Shown: positions 1 through 9,149 of the stretch, one piece after another | How positions within the stretch are numbered: the stretch's first letter is position 1 | Layout of the letters: the number at the start of each line of letters is the position of its first letter | Origin: Nitrospirota bacterium | GTDB taxonomy: Bacteria > Nitrospirota > Thermodesulfovibrionia > Thermodesulfovibrionales > UBA6898 | Assembly (NCBI GenBank): GCA_021783515.1 | Contig: JAJXTV010000013.1 | Location: forward strand, 31,948-95,947 | DNA length: 64,000 nt | Reading direction: 5' to 3' | Program-made: the position numbers and the translations under genes | The notes under the pieces: generated by a model | Database searches by the model: none | Told to the model about the DNA's origin: nothing | Seen by the model: only the letters and a program-made list of their open reading frames with translations

Positions 1-129
1 GCCGAGCTTCTCCATGCCGCCGCTCTTCCCGGCGATGTAGAGGGTATAGAAGGGGCCGATCATGCCGTAGACCACGCCCCAGACGGAATTGACGAGGGTG
101 AAGACGAGGAGGCTGCTGATCTTCCTCAC
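1..129 (-). CDS. MFS-type transporter, N-terminal fragment cut by window edge
   Basis: The 43 visible residues begin at a GTG and contain a hydrophobic first segment (SSLLVFTLVNSVWGVVYGMI) followed by GPFYTLYIAGK, typical of the first helix and loop of a major facilitator transporter. The start lies 10 bases after the stop of the upstream radical SAM gene, so the two are almost certainly co-transcribed. In that context a peptide or product exporter is the natural inference. The rest of the gene lies beyond base 1, so family membership is tentative. Confidence 0.55.
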   Translation of the reverse strand, partial: MRKISSLLVFTLVNSVWGVVYGMIGPFYTLYIAGKSGGMEKLG

Positions 130-139
130 GGGGTGGCGC

Positions 140-1447
140 CTATGCTCCCTTTGTCTTGCGCCGGTATCTGATATCCTGCTTGACCATCGCTCCCAGGGTA
201 GCGTCCAGATAGGGTTTCTTGCAGTCCTTGCGGTCGACCCTCCCCTCCCGCAGATAGGTCATATATTTGCAGCCGCCGAAACACAGCGGCAGGTATTCGC
301 AGCCGAGGCATTCGTCGTCTTTCCAGATGTCGAGTTTATGCGAATCGGAATAGTCGGTCATCCCCTCCCTGACGTTTCCGGTCTCGAAGCCCTTCTTTCC
401 GATAAAACCGGGACACTTATAGAGGGTCCCGTCGAAATGCACCACATAAAAGTTCTTCAGCTCCACCTGGCAGGGCATCGGCAATATCTTCGGCGTGGAA
501 TAGCCCCGCTTCAATATCTCTTCCCTCAGATAAAGCCCAGCCTCAACGAGCCAGGGCTCGTTTATGGACATGCAGCCGTCGACGAAATCGGCGGGCGACG
601 TGTCACCCTTTTCGCGGCCCATCACCGGGTCGAACTTCACCTGAGAAATCTTGCCGGGACCGAGACCTTCGCCTTCGAGATAGTCGAGAAGCCTCGGGAA
701 GTCCTTGAAATTCTTACGGCCGAAGTTTCCGCCGATGCCGACCTTCACGATATCGCAGGTATCCTTTATGTTCCTGATCAATATGTCAAAGCTCCCGCCT
801 CCGCCCTTAAAAGGCCTGCATCTGTTATGCAGTTCGGCGGTGCCGTCGAGCGTGATCTTGACGTTTTGCATCCCGAGCGCCTTCAGTTCCCCGGCCACCT
901 TCCGCTTAAAGAGAGAGCCGTTCGATACGAGGCTGAAGGTATATTCGGCCCCCTTCGATTCAGCAAAGGACTTTACGGCGCGGGAGATATAGACGATCAA
1001 GTCCTTGCTCAGGAGAGGCTCGCCGCCGAAGAAGTCTATATTAATCGACTTCTTCGTTTCGCTGAATCTATTCTTTATGAACTCAACGACATGGTCCGCC
1101 GTTTCCAAAGACATGTAAAGCTTGCCCTTCATGTCTCCCTCATAGCAGTATACGCAGGCGAAGTTGCAGTCCATGTTCAGGACGACGGTAACACTCATTC
1201 CCGTGTCGCTTCTGTTGATGCCGTCGATGAAGCCGAGCATCGATCTCTTCTCGTCCATCCCTTCGGAAATAATGACACCAAGGTCGGATAGGGTCGCCAA
1301 CGATTCGGAAGACAGTGAGCCCCTCTCTGCCGATTCGAGAAGCTGTTTTTTAAGGACCGAGACCGACGCCTTCTTTGTCGAATAAACGAGAATGCTTTCG
1401 GGCTTTTCTTCGAGGGGGTATATTTTTATGTATTTAGATACGTGCAT
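140..1447 (-). CDS. Radical SAM/SPASM peptide maturase (geopeptide-maturase-like)
   Basis: A 435-residue radical SAM enzyme. The SAM [4Fe-4S] motif is CX3CX2C (CNFACVYCYEG), followed by the glycine-rich FFGGEP segment. The C-terminus is a SPASM domain with a CX2CX5CX3C cluster (CLGCEYLPLCFGGC) and further cysteines around MPCQVE and YKCPGF, which normally hold auxiliary Fe-S clusters. Such SPASM enzymes modify ribosomal peptides. The overall form resembles the group I remember as geopeptide maturases of Geobacter, but that name is from memory. The longest frame opens with a TTG inside a T-tract at 1465; the ATG at 1447 is a better start. It is the second gene of an operon: precursor peptide, hairpin, this enzyme, MFS transporter. 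The modification chemistry is unknown. Confidence 0.88.
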   Translation of the reverse strand: MHVSKYIKIYPLEEKPESILVYSTKKASVSVLKKQLLESAERGSLSSESLATLSDLGVIISEGMDEKRSMLGFIDGINRSDTGMSVTVVLNMDCNFACVYCYEGDMKGKLYMSLETADHVVEFIKNRFSETKKSINIDFFGGEPLLSKDLIVYISRAVKSFAESKGAEYTFSLVSNGSLFKRKVAGELKALGMQNVKITLDGTAELHNRCRPFKGGGGSFDILIRNIKDTCDIVKVGIGGNFGRKNFKDFPRLLDYLEGEGLGPGKISQVKFDPVMGREKGDTSPADFVDGCMSINEPWLVEAGLYLREEILKRGYSTPKILPMPCQVELKNFYVVHFDGTLYKCPGFIGKKGFETGNVREGMTDYSDSHKLDIWKDDECLGCEYLPLCFGGCKYMTYLREGRVDRKDCKKPYLDATLGAMVKQDIRYRRKTKGA

Positions 1448-1463
1448 CACAAATTCTTTCTGC

Positions 1464-1493
1464 AAAAAAAAAGGAGAGATGTCTCCATCTCCC
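1464..1493 (-). terminator. Intrinsic terminator/attenuator between precursor and maturase
   Basis: Read on the minus strand, GAGATG-GAGA-CATCTC forms a perfect six-pair stem, extended by G-C pairs after one bulge, and is followed by nine T residues that run into the maturase start region. It sits between the peptide gene and its modifying enzyme. Partial termination here would give excess precursor over enzyme, a common arrangement in peptide-maturation operons. Confidence 0.75.
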
Positions 1494-1516
1494 CGTCTCC
1501 GGTATTGCCTCTTTTC

Positions 1517-1618
1517 CTACTTGATAGGTATAAGGGCGGCGCCGCAGCATGCGCCCATCGGGCCGACAACCGTCAGGTCGATGCCGCCATCGAGCACTTC
1601 GATCTCTTCTTTTACCAT
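1517..1618 (-). CDS. 33-aa putative precursor peptide for the radical SAM maturase
   Basis: This small gene encodes 33 residues: an acidic N-terminal part (MVKEEIEVLDGG) and a hydrophobic C-terminal part with adjacent cysteines, GPMGACCGAALIPIK. It has a full Shine-Dalgarno AGGAGG five bases before the ATG and a consensus sigma-70 promoter about 60 bases further upstream. It is followed by a terminator-like hairpin and then the radical SAM/SPASM gene. A leader/core layout with Cys-Cys in the core fits a ribosomally made, post-translationally modified peptide. I infer residues 1-18 are leader and the remainder core. Below the usual length cutoff, it is easily missed. No product is known to me for this exact sequence. 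Confidence 0.85.
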   Translation of the reverse strand: MVKEEIEVLDGGIDLTVVGPMGACCGAALIPIK

Positions 1619-1674
1619 TGGATCCTCCTTTTAATGATGTGGTACTAATCGGGGTTGCCTTGATAAGTTATGCA

Positions 1675-1703
1675 AATATACCACAGGAAATATGACTTGT
1701 CAA
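1675..1703 (-). promoter_or_regulatory. Sigma-70 promoter of the peptide operon
   Basis: On the minus strand, TTGACA (1698-1703), a 17-base spacer and TATATT (1675-1680). The -35 is a perfect match and the -10 matches five of six. Transcription would start near 1668, giving a leader of about 50 bases before the 33-codon gene. Confidence 0.85.
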
Positions 1704-1771
1704 GGGAAATATGCAAAAAAATAATATCCGAATGTCACCCATCAAAAAGTCGTATTACGAAGCGATAAACA

Positions 1772-3703
1772 CTAGAACTTCACCCTCAACCCCGCCTCAA
1801 GCCATCTCCGCGGGTTCTTCTCCAGGCCGCTCGTATAATATGACCCGTTGAATATATTATGGGCGGTTGCGAAAATCTCCGCATTGACCTTCTCAGATGA
1901 AAAAAGGCTCTTCCGCACGTTCATGTCCCAAATGAAGGTATCGTATTTCGCGCCAGAATCTTCCGCGAGGTCCCACCAGGCGTAATGGCCGAAGAGCTGC
2001 GCCATAAGGCCCTTCCTGTCGTCGTACTTTATCCCGATGTTGCAGGCATAATTTACCGTCGGGTCGGTCTCTTCGGAGGCCCTCTTGTGGATATAGGCGA
2101 AGCCGGCCTTCAGCGATACGTTATAAAAGGGCACCGTCTCCGCCTCGACCTCCACTCCCTGCCTCTTCACGTTCCCGTCATTGACGTAAATGACATTGCC
2201 TGACGGCAGGGAGCCCTTCCCAATTGAGTCGCTCAGGTCATAGCGAAAGATCGTCGCCTTCGTCCAGAGAAAATCGGTCAGGTTCGATTCCACACCGACC
2301 TGATAGGACCAGACGCTCTCCTGAGCAAGACCGGGATTCGGGTCGGTGAAGAGCCCCCCGCCACTGGTCCAGGAAAGCGGCGGTATGGTGAAGCCCCTCG
2401 AAACGGAGCCCCTCAATATCGTCTTTTCGGCAAGCTTATATGTCACCCCAAGGCTCGGGCTCGTGAAAGAGCCGGTGACATTGTTATGGTCGAACCGTAC
2501 GCCCGGCGTAACCGTAAAATCTCCCAACGAGATCGTGTCGTTTGCGTACACCGCCCATTTGTCGATCGAGGGATTGGCATTAAGCATATAAATTCCGTCA
2601 AAGTTCTGGTCGAGGCTGCCGTGGCTGAAATCCAGGCCGATGACGCCGGTCGCAATGCCATGCTTCCAGACGAGCTTTCCGCTTCCGGCGGTCGTCTCTT
2701 CGTCGAAAATGATATGCAGGAAAGGTTCGCCGGTGCTGAGAAAGTCATTCAGCTGGACAAATCTGTTCTTGAAGGTATAGAACATCGCCTGGAGGCTGAG
2801 CTCCGGGGATATCACCGCGTCGACCGATCCTGTCACGAAGAGCGTGCGGGCCACACCCTTCGAGCTGAGGTCGAAGTCGACCGAATCGAGGAACTTTTCA
2901 TGCGGCTCGCTGTATCCCGCGGTCAAACCAACGTTCACGTCCCTGGAGATGTCGAACCTGAGTTTAGAATAGAGGCTGTAGCTCTCGAAGTCCCTGTTGT
3001 CCCTGAGGCCGTCGGACCTCTGCTTACCCGCAAAGAGATAATATCCGAGAGGCCCGGCCTTTCCCGATACCTCGCCGTTATAGTCCTGCGTACCCCTCTC
3101 GCCAATAGATCCGCTGAGCGTCCCCGAAGGAACCGGCGAACTTCCCGCATTCTTTGTAATGATATTGACGACACCGCCGAGGGACGAGCCCCACGAAGAA
3201 GATGCCGGGCCTTTGATGATCTCTATGCGGTCGATGATCCTGACGGGTATCGTATTCGTCTCGGCGCTGCCCTCGTTAAGAAAGTTCCATGTCACCCCGT
3301 CCACGAGGACGAGGACATGCCTTCCCTCGGAACCCTGAATGTGCAGGATGGACGAGCTGCCGAAGTCCGTCGTCCCGAAATCGACAAAGACGTCGGTAAC
3401 CCTGTTGAGCACCTCGGCGACGGTATGGGCGTTCATGTCCTCGATCTCTTTGGCGGTGACAACGGTCATATTCTCGGCCACCTGCGAGATCGATTTCTGA
3501 GACCTCGTCGCCGACTGGACATAAAGGTCCTTCTCGTCCCAGAAGAGAAGGAGCTCGGCCTTCGTCAGCTCGGCCGGAGACATCTTACTCGTGTCCGGCT
3601 GATCGTTGCTGCCTTCCGCGGCATAAGAAAAGCGTGCACCGGGGAATATGAATAGACAGAGGATTAATGCTGAGGCAGCGGCGAAGAAGCATTTCTTTCC
3701 CAT
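1772..3703 (-). CDS. TonB-dependent outer-membrane receptor
   Basis: A 643-residue outer-membrane receptor. A signal peptide covers roughly residues 1-28 (ending RFSYA). A plug domain follows (about 65-190: SQVAENMTVVTAKEIED, LVLVDGV, IEIIKGPASSSWGSSLGGVVNIIT), then a 22-strand-type beta-barrel ending in a terminal phenylalanine (RVKF), as outer-membrane barrels do. The segment before the plug (LLFWDEKDLYVQSATR) is usual in such receptors from Geobacter and Nitrospirota. Substrate cannot be read from the sequence; siderophore, cobalamin or other metal complexes are possible. It has its own promoter and no adjacent TonB/ExbBD genes. The start codon is ATG following AAAGGGGGGCC. Confidence 0.9.
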   Translation of the reverse strand: MGKKCFFAAASALILCLFIFPGARFSYAAEGSNDQPDTSKMSPAELTKAELLLFWDEKDLYVQSATRSQKSISQVAENMTVVTAKEIEDMNAHTVAEVLNRVTDVFVDFGTTDFGSSSILHIQGSEGRHVLVLVDGVTWNFLNEGSAETNTIPVRIIDRIEIIKGPASSSWGSSLGGVVNIITKNAGSSPVPSGTLSGSIGERGTQDYNGEVSGKAGPLGYYLFAGKQRSDGLRDNRDFESYSLYSKLRFDISRDVNVGLTAGYSEPHEKFLDSVDFDLSSKGVARTLFVTGSVDAVISPELSLQAMFYTFKNRFVQLNDFLSTGEPFLHIIFDEETTAGSGKLVWKHGIATGVIGLDFSHGSLDQNFDGIYMLNANPSIDKWAVYANDTISLGDFTVTPGVRFDHNNVTGSFTSPSLGVTYKLAEKTILRGSVSRGFTIPPLSWTSGGGLFTDPNPGLAQESVWSYQVGVESNLTDFLWTKATIFRYDLSDSIGKGSLPSGNVIYVNDGNVKRQGVEVEAETVPFYNVSLKAGFAYIHKRASEETDPTVNYACNIGIKYDDRKGLMAQLFGHYAWWDLAEDSGAKYDTFIWDMNVRKSLFSSEKVNAEIFATAHNIFNGSYYTSGLEKNPRRWLEAGLRVKF

Positions 3704-3728
3704 GAGGCCCCCCTTTAATCAGTGCCAT

Positions 3729-3757
3729 AAAATATCACGCGAGGCCGGATTTGTCAA
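3729..3757 (-). promoter_or_regulatory. Sigma-70 promoter of the TonB receptor
   Basis: Minus-strand TTGACA (3752-3757), 17-base spacer, TATTTT (3729-3734). The -10 ends 25 bases before the receptor ATG, so the mRNA leader is too short to hold a riboswitch. Confidence 0.75.
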
Positions 3758-4134
3758 CGCTATAATGCCGCGCAATCGAGCGGTTACGCAGTTTCTATAC
3801 CTGGCATCATTGCCGGTGTTTCGCGGTGGCCGGCAGTGTCGTGCGTCATTAGGCTCACAGGCAGAGGCTGATGACCAATATTTTCCGACTTCGCGTCCGT
3901 CACGCAAGGCCCCTGCCCGCCGCGTATCCCCTTACCAATGCGTCCCTTTTTTCTCCATGCCGAATCCACCGGGCGGATGGTACGAAAATTGATATGCAAA
4001 GCGTAAGGATCAACGCAGCGGAGGAGGGACGCATCGCCTTTATCGTTCATATCATTTCTCTGCTTGCCGAATCCATGCGCCTGACCTGAGGAAGGATTTT
4101 CCTTCCTGAACCCCTGACTTAAGAGGAGAACGAG
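3758..4134. other. Intergenic region with no supported gene
   Basis: Divergent spacer between the TonB receptor and the Asp-box protein. I looked for a cobalamin-type riboswitch on either strand and saw no recognisable B12-box sequence. A short perfect hairpin, GGAAGGATTTTCCTTCC, lies at about 4091-4107 just upstream of the 4135 gene. Open frames here have no ribosome-binding site and look random. Confidence 0.5.
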
Positions 4135-5607
4135 ATGAAGAAGCATGAGGTATTGGCAGTGGTTCTATTCCTGGTCGGTTGTCTGGCTTTCACGGGGGCC
4201 GAAGCGTTTTCCGCGGCCCCGGCCATAGGCCCGGTAACCCTCGTGTCCGGACCGAGTCCCTTCGCGCAGGGCTGCGACGGCGGCCCGTCCCTCGGTTTTC
4301 TCAACTATCATAACTATGAAGTCGAGCCGTACGTCGCGGTAAACCCCGTCGACCCCCTCACCATCGTCGTCAGCTGGCAGCAGGACCGCTGGCAATGGGG
4401 AGGCGCAAATGGATTTGCCGCGGCGGTCACCCACGACGGAGGCGCCACATGGAGCCGGTATGCCTTTCCCTACCTCACCGTCTGCTCGGGCGGGCACTCG
4501 CAGCGCGGAGGCGACCCCTGGCTGTCCTTCGCCCCCAACGGCGACCTCTACCATGCCGGCCTGATGATGGACGCCTATATGGTTAACTCGGGCGTCATGA
4601 TAAGCAAATCCGTCGACGGCGGAGATACGTGGAGCGGGCCGACAACGCTCGATTTCAGGTCGACGCCGAACGCGATTGCCGACAAGCCTTCGATCACCGC
4701 AGACCCGGCAGATTCACGCTATGTGTATGCGGCATGGGCGCAGAACCAGTTCGGCTCGGGCGTGCAGCCCTCCTACGGCCCGCGCGGATCCAGCGCCTAC
4801 AAGATGACGTCATGGTTTTCGAGGACGACCGACGGCGGGCAGACCTGGGAACCGGCGCGCATGATTTACGACCCGGGCGAACACAGCTATTGCCTCGGTC
4901 ATCAGATAGTCGTCCTTCCCGACGGCGAACTCCTGAACGTCTTTCATATCCAGACCGATAAGAAAAACGCCCATGGACAGCGCGGCTTACGGCTGGCGAT
5001 CATGCGCTCGGCCGACAAGGGAGAAACATGGGGCGGTCCCGCCATCGTCGATACCATGGAACCGGTGACGATAGACGATCCCACCACCGGCGAAATGGTA
5101 TTCACCGGGGCCACGCTCCCCGACGTCGCCGTCGACGGCGGGAGCGGCAACGTCTACCTCGTATGGGAAGATGGCAGGTTCAGCGGCGGAGTGAGAGACG
5201 GGATCGCATTTTCAAAATCCACGGACGGGGGCCTCACCTGGTCGGCGGCGGTCAAGGTGAATAAGGCGTCGGCCGCGGCATTTACGCCGTCTGTCGCGGT
5301 CTCCGCCGACGGCACGATCGCCGTGACCTATTATGACCTCCGAAACGATACCTCCGATCCGCTTATACTCCAGACCGACTATTGGGTCGTCGTATCTCAC
5401 GACGGGGGAGAGACGTGGGAAGAGGCCCATATTGCAGGCCCGTTCGACATGAGAAGCGCGCCCGAGCCGGGAGCACCATGGTATTTTGTCGGCGATTACG
5501 TCGGGTTGGCCGCAGCGGGCAATTCCTTTATCACGGCCTTCCCGATGGCGAACTTCGAAACGCCCTCGAACCCCACGGACATATTTGTATCGACCATAAC
5601 GCCATAA
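4135..5607 (+). CDS. Secreted sialidase-fold (BNR/Asp-box) protein
   Basis: A 490-residue exported protein starting at an ATG after GAGGAG. The signal peptide spans about residues 1-26. At least six Asp-box motifs (S-x-D-x-G-x-T-W) are spaced through the chain, for example HDGGATW, VDGGDTW, TDGGQTW, ADKGETW, TDGGLTW and HDGGETW. These turns mark a six-bladed beta-propeller of the sialidase/neuraminidase superfamily. Asp-boxes alone do not prove glycosidase activity, and I could not identify the Arg triad with confidence. It may be an exo-sialidase, another glycoside hydrolase or a non-catalytic propeller. It stands alone, not in an operon. Confidence 0.8.
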   Translation: MKKHEVLAVVLFLVGCLAFTGAEAFSAAPAIGPVTLVSGPSPFAQGCDGGPSLGFLNYHNYEVEPYVAVNPVDPLTIVVSWQQDRWQWGGANGFAAAVTHDGGATWSRYAFPYLTVCSGGHSQRGGDPWLSFAPNGDLYHAGLMMDAYMVNSGVMISKSVDGGDTWSGPTTLDFRSTPNAIADKPSITADPADSRYVYAAWAQNQFGSGVQPSYGPRGSSAYKMTSWFSRTTDGGQTWEPARMIYDPGEHSYCLGHQIVVLPDGELLNVFHIQTDKKNAHGQRGLRLAIMRSADKGETWGGPAIVDTMEPVTIDDPTTGEMVFTGATLPDVAVDGGSGNVYLVWEDGRFSGGVRDGIAFSKSTDGGLTWSAAVKVNKASAAAFTPSVAVSADGTIAVTYYDLRNDTSDPLILQTDYWVVVSHDGGETWEEAHIAGPFDMRSAPEPGAPWYFVGDYVGLAAAGNSFITAFPMANFETPSNPTDIFVSTITP

Positions 5608-5719
5608 CGTCCCGGAAGGTCATCCCGATCGCGGCGCCGCGAGACGGCGGCGCCGCAGGCTCCCCGGCAGCGCGGCATTACGCATACGGCAGCCGCCTCC
5701 CCTGCCCCGGAGGAGGGGA

Positions 5720-6418
5720 TCACTTCAGGGCCGCCGCCGGCAGTGTGATCCACTTCTTTCCCTTTCCGTAGTAATAGACCTCGCCGTCCTGCCTGATCAC
5801 CATCGACTCCTCGTTTTCGGCCATGAAGGCCGTTTCCGGGATGCCGGCGATCACTTCTTTCGTCAGCATCTCGTCCCGGCCGAACGCAGACGACGAGAGA
5901 AAAGACTTCAGAAGGTAGGAAATCGCCAGATAGCTCGCCGGCCTGGAAACCGTAATCTGCCGCGAAATCGGGGAAATGCCCGGACCGATAAGCTTGATCC
6001 CGACCGGCACCGTCGTGATCGCCGGAAGCGGTATCTCCCGGATGTCGGGTGACTGGATGCTGCTTCCGCGCAGGGCCATGCCGTGCTCGGGGACGAAAAC
6101 GACGACGAAGTTCCTCCCGCTGGCCTCGAGCTTCCCCAAAAACGCATCGATGTTGCCGAAAAGGCGAAGGCCGAACTCCCGGTAGAGCACGGAGGGCTTC
6201 TTTCTCCACCACTCGCTGTCGTCGGCCCAGTGGGCGCCTCCGTGCATCGTCGTGATGTCCATATAGAGAAAGGCCTTCTTCTCCCGGGAATCCTCCCTCA
6301 TTTTCCACCAGCGGTTCAGTATCTCAAGGTCGTCATAGATGGGGGAGTAGTCCCGCGTGTCCACAAAGACGTGAAAAAGCGTCTTTTTCCGGCATGCGAC
6401 ATAAATAAAGCAGCCTCC
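5720..6418 (-). pseudogene. bcsG: C-terminal remnant of bcsG-type phosphoethanolamine transferase
   Basis: The frame encodes about 233 residues that resemble the C-terminal part of BcsG, the inner-membrane enzyme that adds phosphoethanolamine to cellulose. Characteristic stretches are FVVVFVPEHGMALRG and REIPLPAITTVPVGIKLIG, from the alkaline-phosphatase-like domain. Complete BcsG is about 550 residues with N-terminal membrane helices and the catalytic nucleophile; all of that is absent. The frame is closed upstream by a stop at 6419-6421, and the only in-frame start is a GTG at 6364 with no ribosome-binding site. No other bcs gene is nearby. I infer a truncated, probably inactive relic. Confidence 0.7.
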
Positions 6419-6619
6419 TTATAAATGCAGTGTCCGGCGCCGCCCGGATTCGGGTCGGAAGCATGCCTGTCCTGACAGCAACCGAATTGGCGGCGTATCT
6501 ACCAGTGTAACGCCCTCCCGCATGGCGCAAACCGGCCCGCCGCCCGGTTTTCGCCGCTGTGCAAAGATCCGGCGCTTCGAGTATAATATTGAATTCTACT
6601 ACTGTGGGGGAGTAAACGT

Positions 6620-7732
6620 ATGATGCGAGTGGGTGTGATAGGCTGGCGGGGCATGGTGGGTTCGGTGCTGATGAGCCGCATGCGCGAAGAAAAAGACTTC
6701 GACCGGATTGAACCGGTCTTCTTTACTACATCGAATGTAGGGGGGAAGGCGCCCGAGGTAGGCAAGCCGGCGCCGGCGCTCAAAGACGCAAAGAATATCG
6801 ACGAACTGAAGGCAATGGAGGCGATCGTCTCCTGCCAGGGCGGCGATTATACGAAGGAAATATTCCCGAAGCTGCGGGCGGCGGGATGGAACGGTTACTG
6901 GATCGATGCCGCTTCGGCGCTCCGAATGGAAAGAAACGCCCTCATCGTCCTGGATCCGGTCAACATCGCGGCGATCAGGGAGGGACTTTCGAAGGGGATA
7001 AAGAATTACGTCGGCGGCAACTGCACCGTATCTCTTATGCTTATGGCGTTGGGCGGGCTGTACAAGGCAGGGCTGGTGGAATGGATGTCGGCCATGACCT
7101 ATCAGGCGGCATCCGGCGCCGGCGCGCAGAACATGCGCGAACTGCTTTCTCAGATGGGGTCGGCGCACGGCTCAGTGCGCGGCCTTCTCGATGACCCTTC
7201 GAGCGCAATCCTCGAGATCGACCGTGCGGTGGCAGAACATGTCCGCTCGGACTCCTACCCGACTAAGTTCTTCGGTGCCCCGCTGGCATGTTCGCTCATA
7301 CCCTGGATCGACGTTCAGCTCGACAACGGGCAGAGCAAGGAGGAATGGAAAGGCCAGGCGGAGACAAACAAGATCCTCGGCCGCGAAGACAGCCCGATCC
7401 CGATCGACGGAATATGCGTACGCATAGGCGCGATGCGCTGCCACAGCCAGGCGATTACCGTGAAACTCACGAAAGACGTGCCTCTCGACGAGATCAACGG
7501 CATGATCGCGGGGCATAACGAGTGGGTAAAGGTGGTGCCGAACGAGCGTCAGATCACGGTGCGCGAGTTGACGCCCGCCGCGGTTACCGGCACGCTCACG
7601 GTACCCGTCGGCAGGCTTCGCAAGATGAACATGGGGCCGCAGTATCTCGCCGCCTTCACCTGCGGCGACCAGCTCCTCTGGGGCGCGGCGGAGCCCCTCA
7701 GGAGGATGCTCCGGATACTCGTGGAAAGATAA
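6620..7732 (+). CDS. asd: Aspartate-semialdehyde dehydrogenase
   Basis: A 370-residue enzyme that reduces L-aspartyl-4-phosphate to aspartate semialdehyde, the branch point for lysine, methionine, threonine and diaminopimelate. The NADP-binding start is [12 protein letters not shown]. The catalytic cysteine lies in [15 protein letters not shown] (Cys135). Length and the early [10 protein letters not shown] segment match the enterobacterial-type family. Two ATGs are adjacent (6620 and 6623); GGGGGAG precedes them at normal spacing, and a TATAAT lies at 6582-6587 with a weak -35. It appears to be transcribed alone or with the deaminase gene that follows. Confidence 0.95.
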   Translation: MMRVGVIGWRGMVGSVLMSRMREEKDFDRIEPVFFTTSNVGGKAPEVGKPAPALKDAKNIDELKAMEAIVSCQGGDYTKEIFPKLRAAGWNGYWIDAASALRMERNALIVLDPVNIAAIREGLSKGIKNYVGGNCTVSLMLMALGGLYKAGLVEWMSAMTYQAASGAGAQNMRELLSQMGSAHGSVRGLLDDPSSAILEIDRAVAEHVRSDSYPTKFFGAPLACSLIPWIDVQLDNGQSKEEWKGQAETNKILGREDSPIPIDGICVRIGAMRCHSQAITVKLTKDVPLDEINGMIAGHNEWVKVVPNERQITVRELTPAAVTGTLTVPVGRLRKMNMGPQYLAAFTCGDQLLWGAAEPLRRMLRILVER

Positions 7733-7803
7733 TCAAGGCCAAACATGTCGAAGGGAAGAAGGGCGGCGCATCCTTAATCCTGAGCTATAGACAGCGGTAA
7801 GTC

Positions 7804-9132
7804 ATGAAGTCGAATGCCGATATCATAATCAGAGCCGATCATATCCTCACGATGGACGATGATCTTGCCGTCATCGAAACCGGCGCTGTCGCCGTGAAAG
7901 ACGGCAGGATCGCTGCAGCAGGGCCTGCCGACGAGATCGTTGCGCGGTACGAATCGCCGAAGGTGATTGGGGGAAAAGGGTTCGTCGCCTTCCCGGGGCT
8001 TGTGAACACCCATACCCATTCTCCGATGGTCTATTTCAGGGGACTTGCCGACGACCTGCCTCTGAAAGAGTGGCTCGAAAAACATGTTTGGCCGGCAGAG
8101 GAAAAATGGCTGAGTCCTGAGTTTGTCGGGGACGCGGTCGAACTCGCCTGCCTGGAAATGATCAAGTCGGGGATCACCGCCTTCAACGACATGTACTTTT
8201 ACGGCGACCGGATCGCGGCGACGGCAAAGGAGATCGGCATGCGGGCCGTTGTCGGAGCGGGGATCCTCGACTTCCCGACGAGGACCGCTCAGACCCCCGC
8301 CGAATACCTCGAAAAGGCTGAATCCTTCATCAGGGACTGGAAAGGCGACGGATTCATCACGCCCTGTGTGGCGCCCCATTCCGCCTATGCCTGCAGTCCC
8401 GACACTCTGCGCAAGGCGAAGACATTGTCGGAGGCGCACGGCGTGCCGCTCCATATCCATATCTCCGAGACGGAATGGGAAGTCGCGCACCTTATGGCCC
8501 TCCACCGCACCCGGCCGGTTACATTCCTCGACTCTATCGGCTTCCTGGACAAAAGCGTCACCGCCGCCCACTGCGTCTGGATCGAAGACGAAGAGATCGA
8601 TATCCTCGCAAAAAAAGGGGTTGCGGTCAGCCACTGCGTGGAGAGCAATCTGAAACTTGCGTCCGGCTTCGCTCCCGTGGTCCCGATGCTGGCGGAAGGC
8701 ATCAGGGTGACCTTCGGGACCGACGGGGCGGCAAGCAACAACGACCTCAGTCTCCTGAGCGAAATGGGCACCGCGGCGAAGGTCCACAAGGCGCTCGCAA
8801 AAGACCCCACCGCTCTCGGCGCGCGGCAGGTTGCGCTCATGGCGACCCGCTGGGGGGCGGAGGCGCTCGGCATGGGAGACCGGACGGGGAGCATCCAGCA
8901 GGGGAAAGACGCCGATATCGTCCTGGCTGATATCAGAAAGCCTCACCTGGCCCCCATGTATGATGTCTACTCCCATCTCGTCTATTCTATGAACGCCGCC
9001 GACATCGACACGGTGATCGTCGGCGGCAAAATTATTCTTCAGGGGCGGCGGCTTCTCTCGGGCGATGAGGATGAGATATTGCGAAAAGCCTCTTCATGGT
9101 GCGAAAAAATCAGGTCCGCGAATACTGCTTAG
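7804..9132 (+). CDS. mtaD: 5-methylthioadenosine/S-adenosylhomocysteine deaminase
   Basis: A 442-residue amidohydrolase-fold deaminase that hydrolyses MTA or SAH to the inosine forms in methionine salvage. Metal and substrate motifs are all present: HTHSPM near residue 68, HIHISETEWE, HCVWIEDEEI and GTDGAASNNDLSL. Length is usual for the MtaD/SsnA family. The neighbours (asd upstream, a hydrolase starting 17 bases downstream) make a small plus-strand operon plausible. A related guanine- or chlorohydrolase-type substrate cannot be excluded from sequence alone. Confidence 0.88.
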   Translation: MKSNADIIIRADHILTMDDDLAVIETGAVAVKDGRIAAAGPADEIVARYESPKVIGGKGFVAFPGLVNTHTHSPMVYFRGLADDLPLKEWLEKHVWPAEEKWLSPEFVGDAVELACLEMIKSGITAFNDMYFYGDRIAATAKEIGMRAVVGAGILDFPTRTAQTPAEYLEKAESFIRDWKGDGFITPCVAPHSAYACSPDTLRKAKTLSEAHGVPLHIHISETEWEVAHLMALHRTRPVTFLDSIGFLDKSVTAAHCVWIEDEEIDILAKKGVAVSHCVESNLKLASGFAPVVPMLAEGIRVTFGTDGAASNNDLSLLSEMGTAAKVHKALAKDPTALGARQVALMATRWGAEALGMGDRTGSIQQGKDADIVLADIRKPHLAPMYDVYSHLVYSMNAADIDTVIVGGKIILQGRRLLSGDEDEILRKASSWCEKIRSANTA

Positions 9133-9149
9133 GAAGGGACAACGGGGCA

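Noticed and set aside
89..1291. Long plus-strand open frame of about 400 codons over the radical SAM gene
   Set aside because: It is the antisense shadow of a gene with clear radical SAM and SPASM motifs; no ribosome site or protein-like motif.
3758..4134. Cobalamin riboswitch upstream of the TonB receptor
   Set aside because: No B12-box or conserved core on either strand, and the mapped promoter leaves too short a leader.
3784..4146. 120-codon minus-strand frame between the TonB receptor and the Asp-box gene
   Set aside because: No ribosome-binding site, no recognisable protein pattern, and it covers the receptor promoter.
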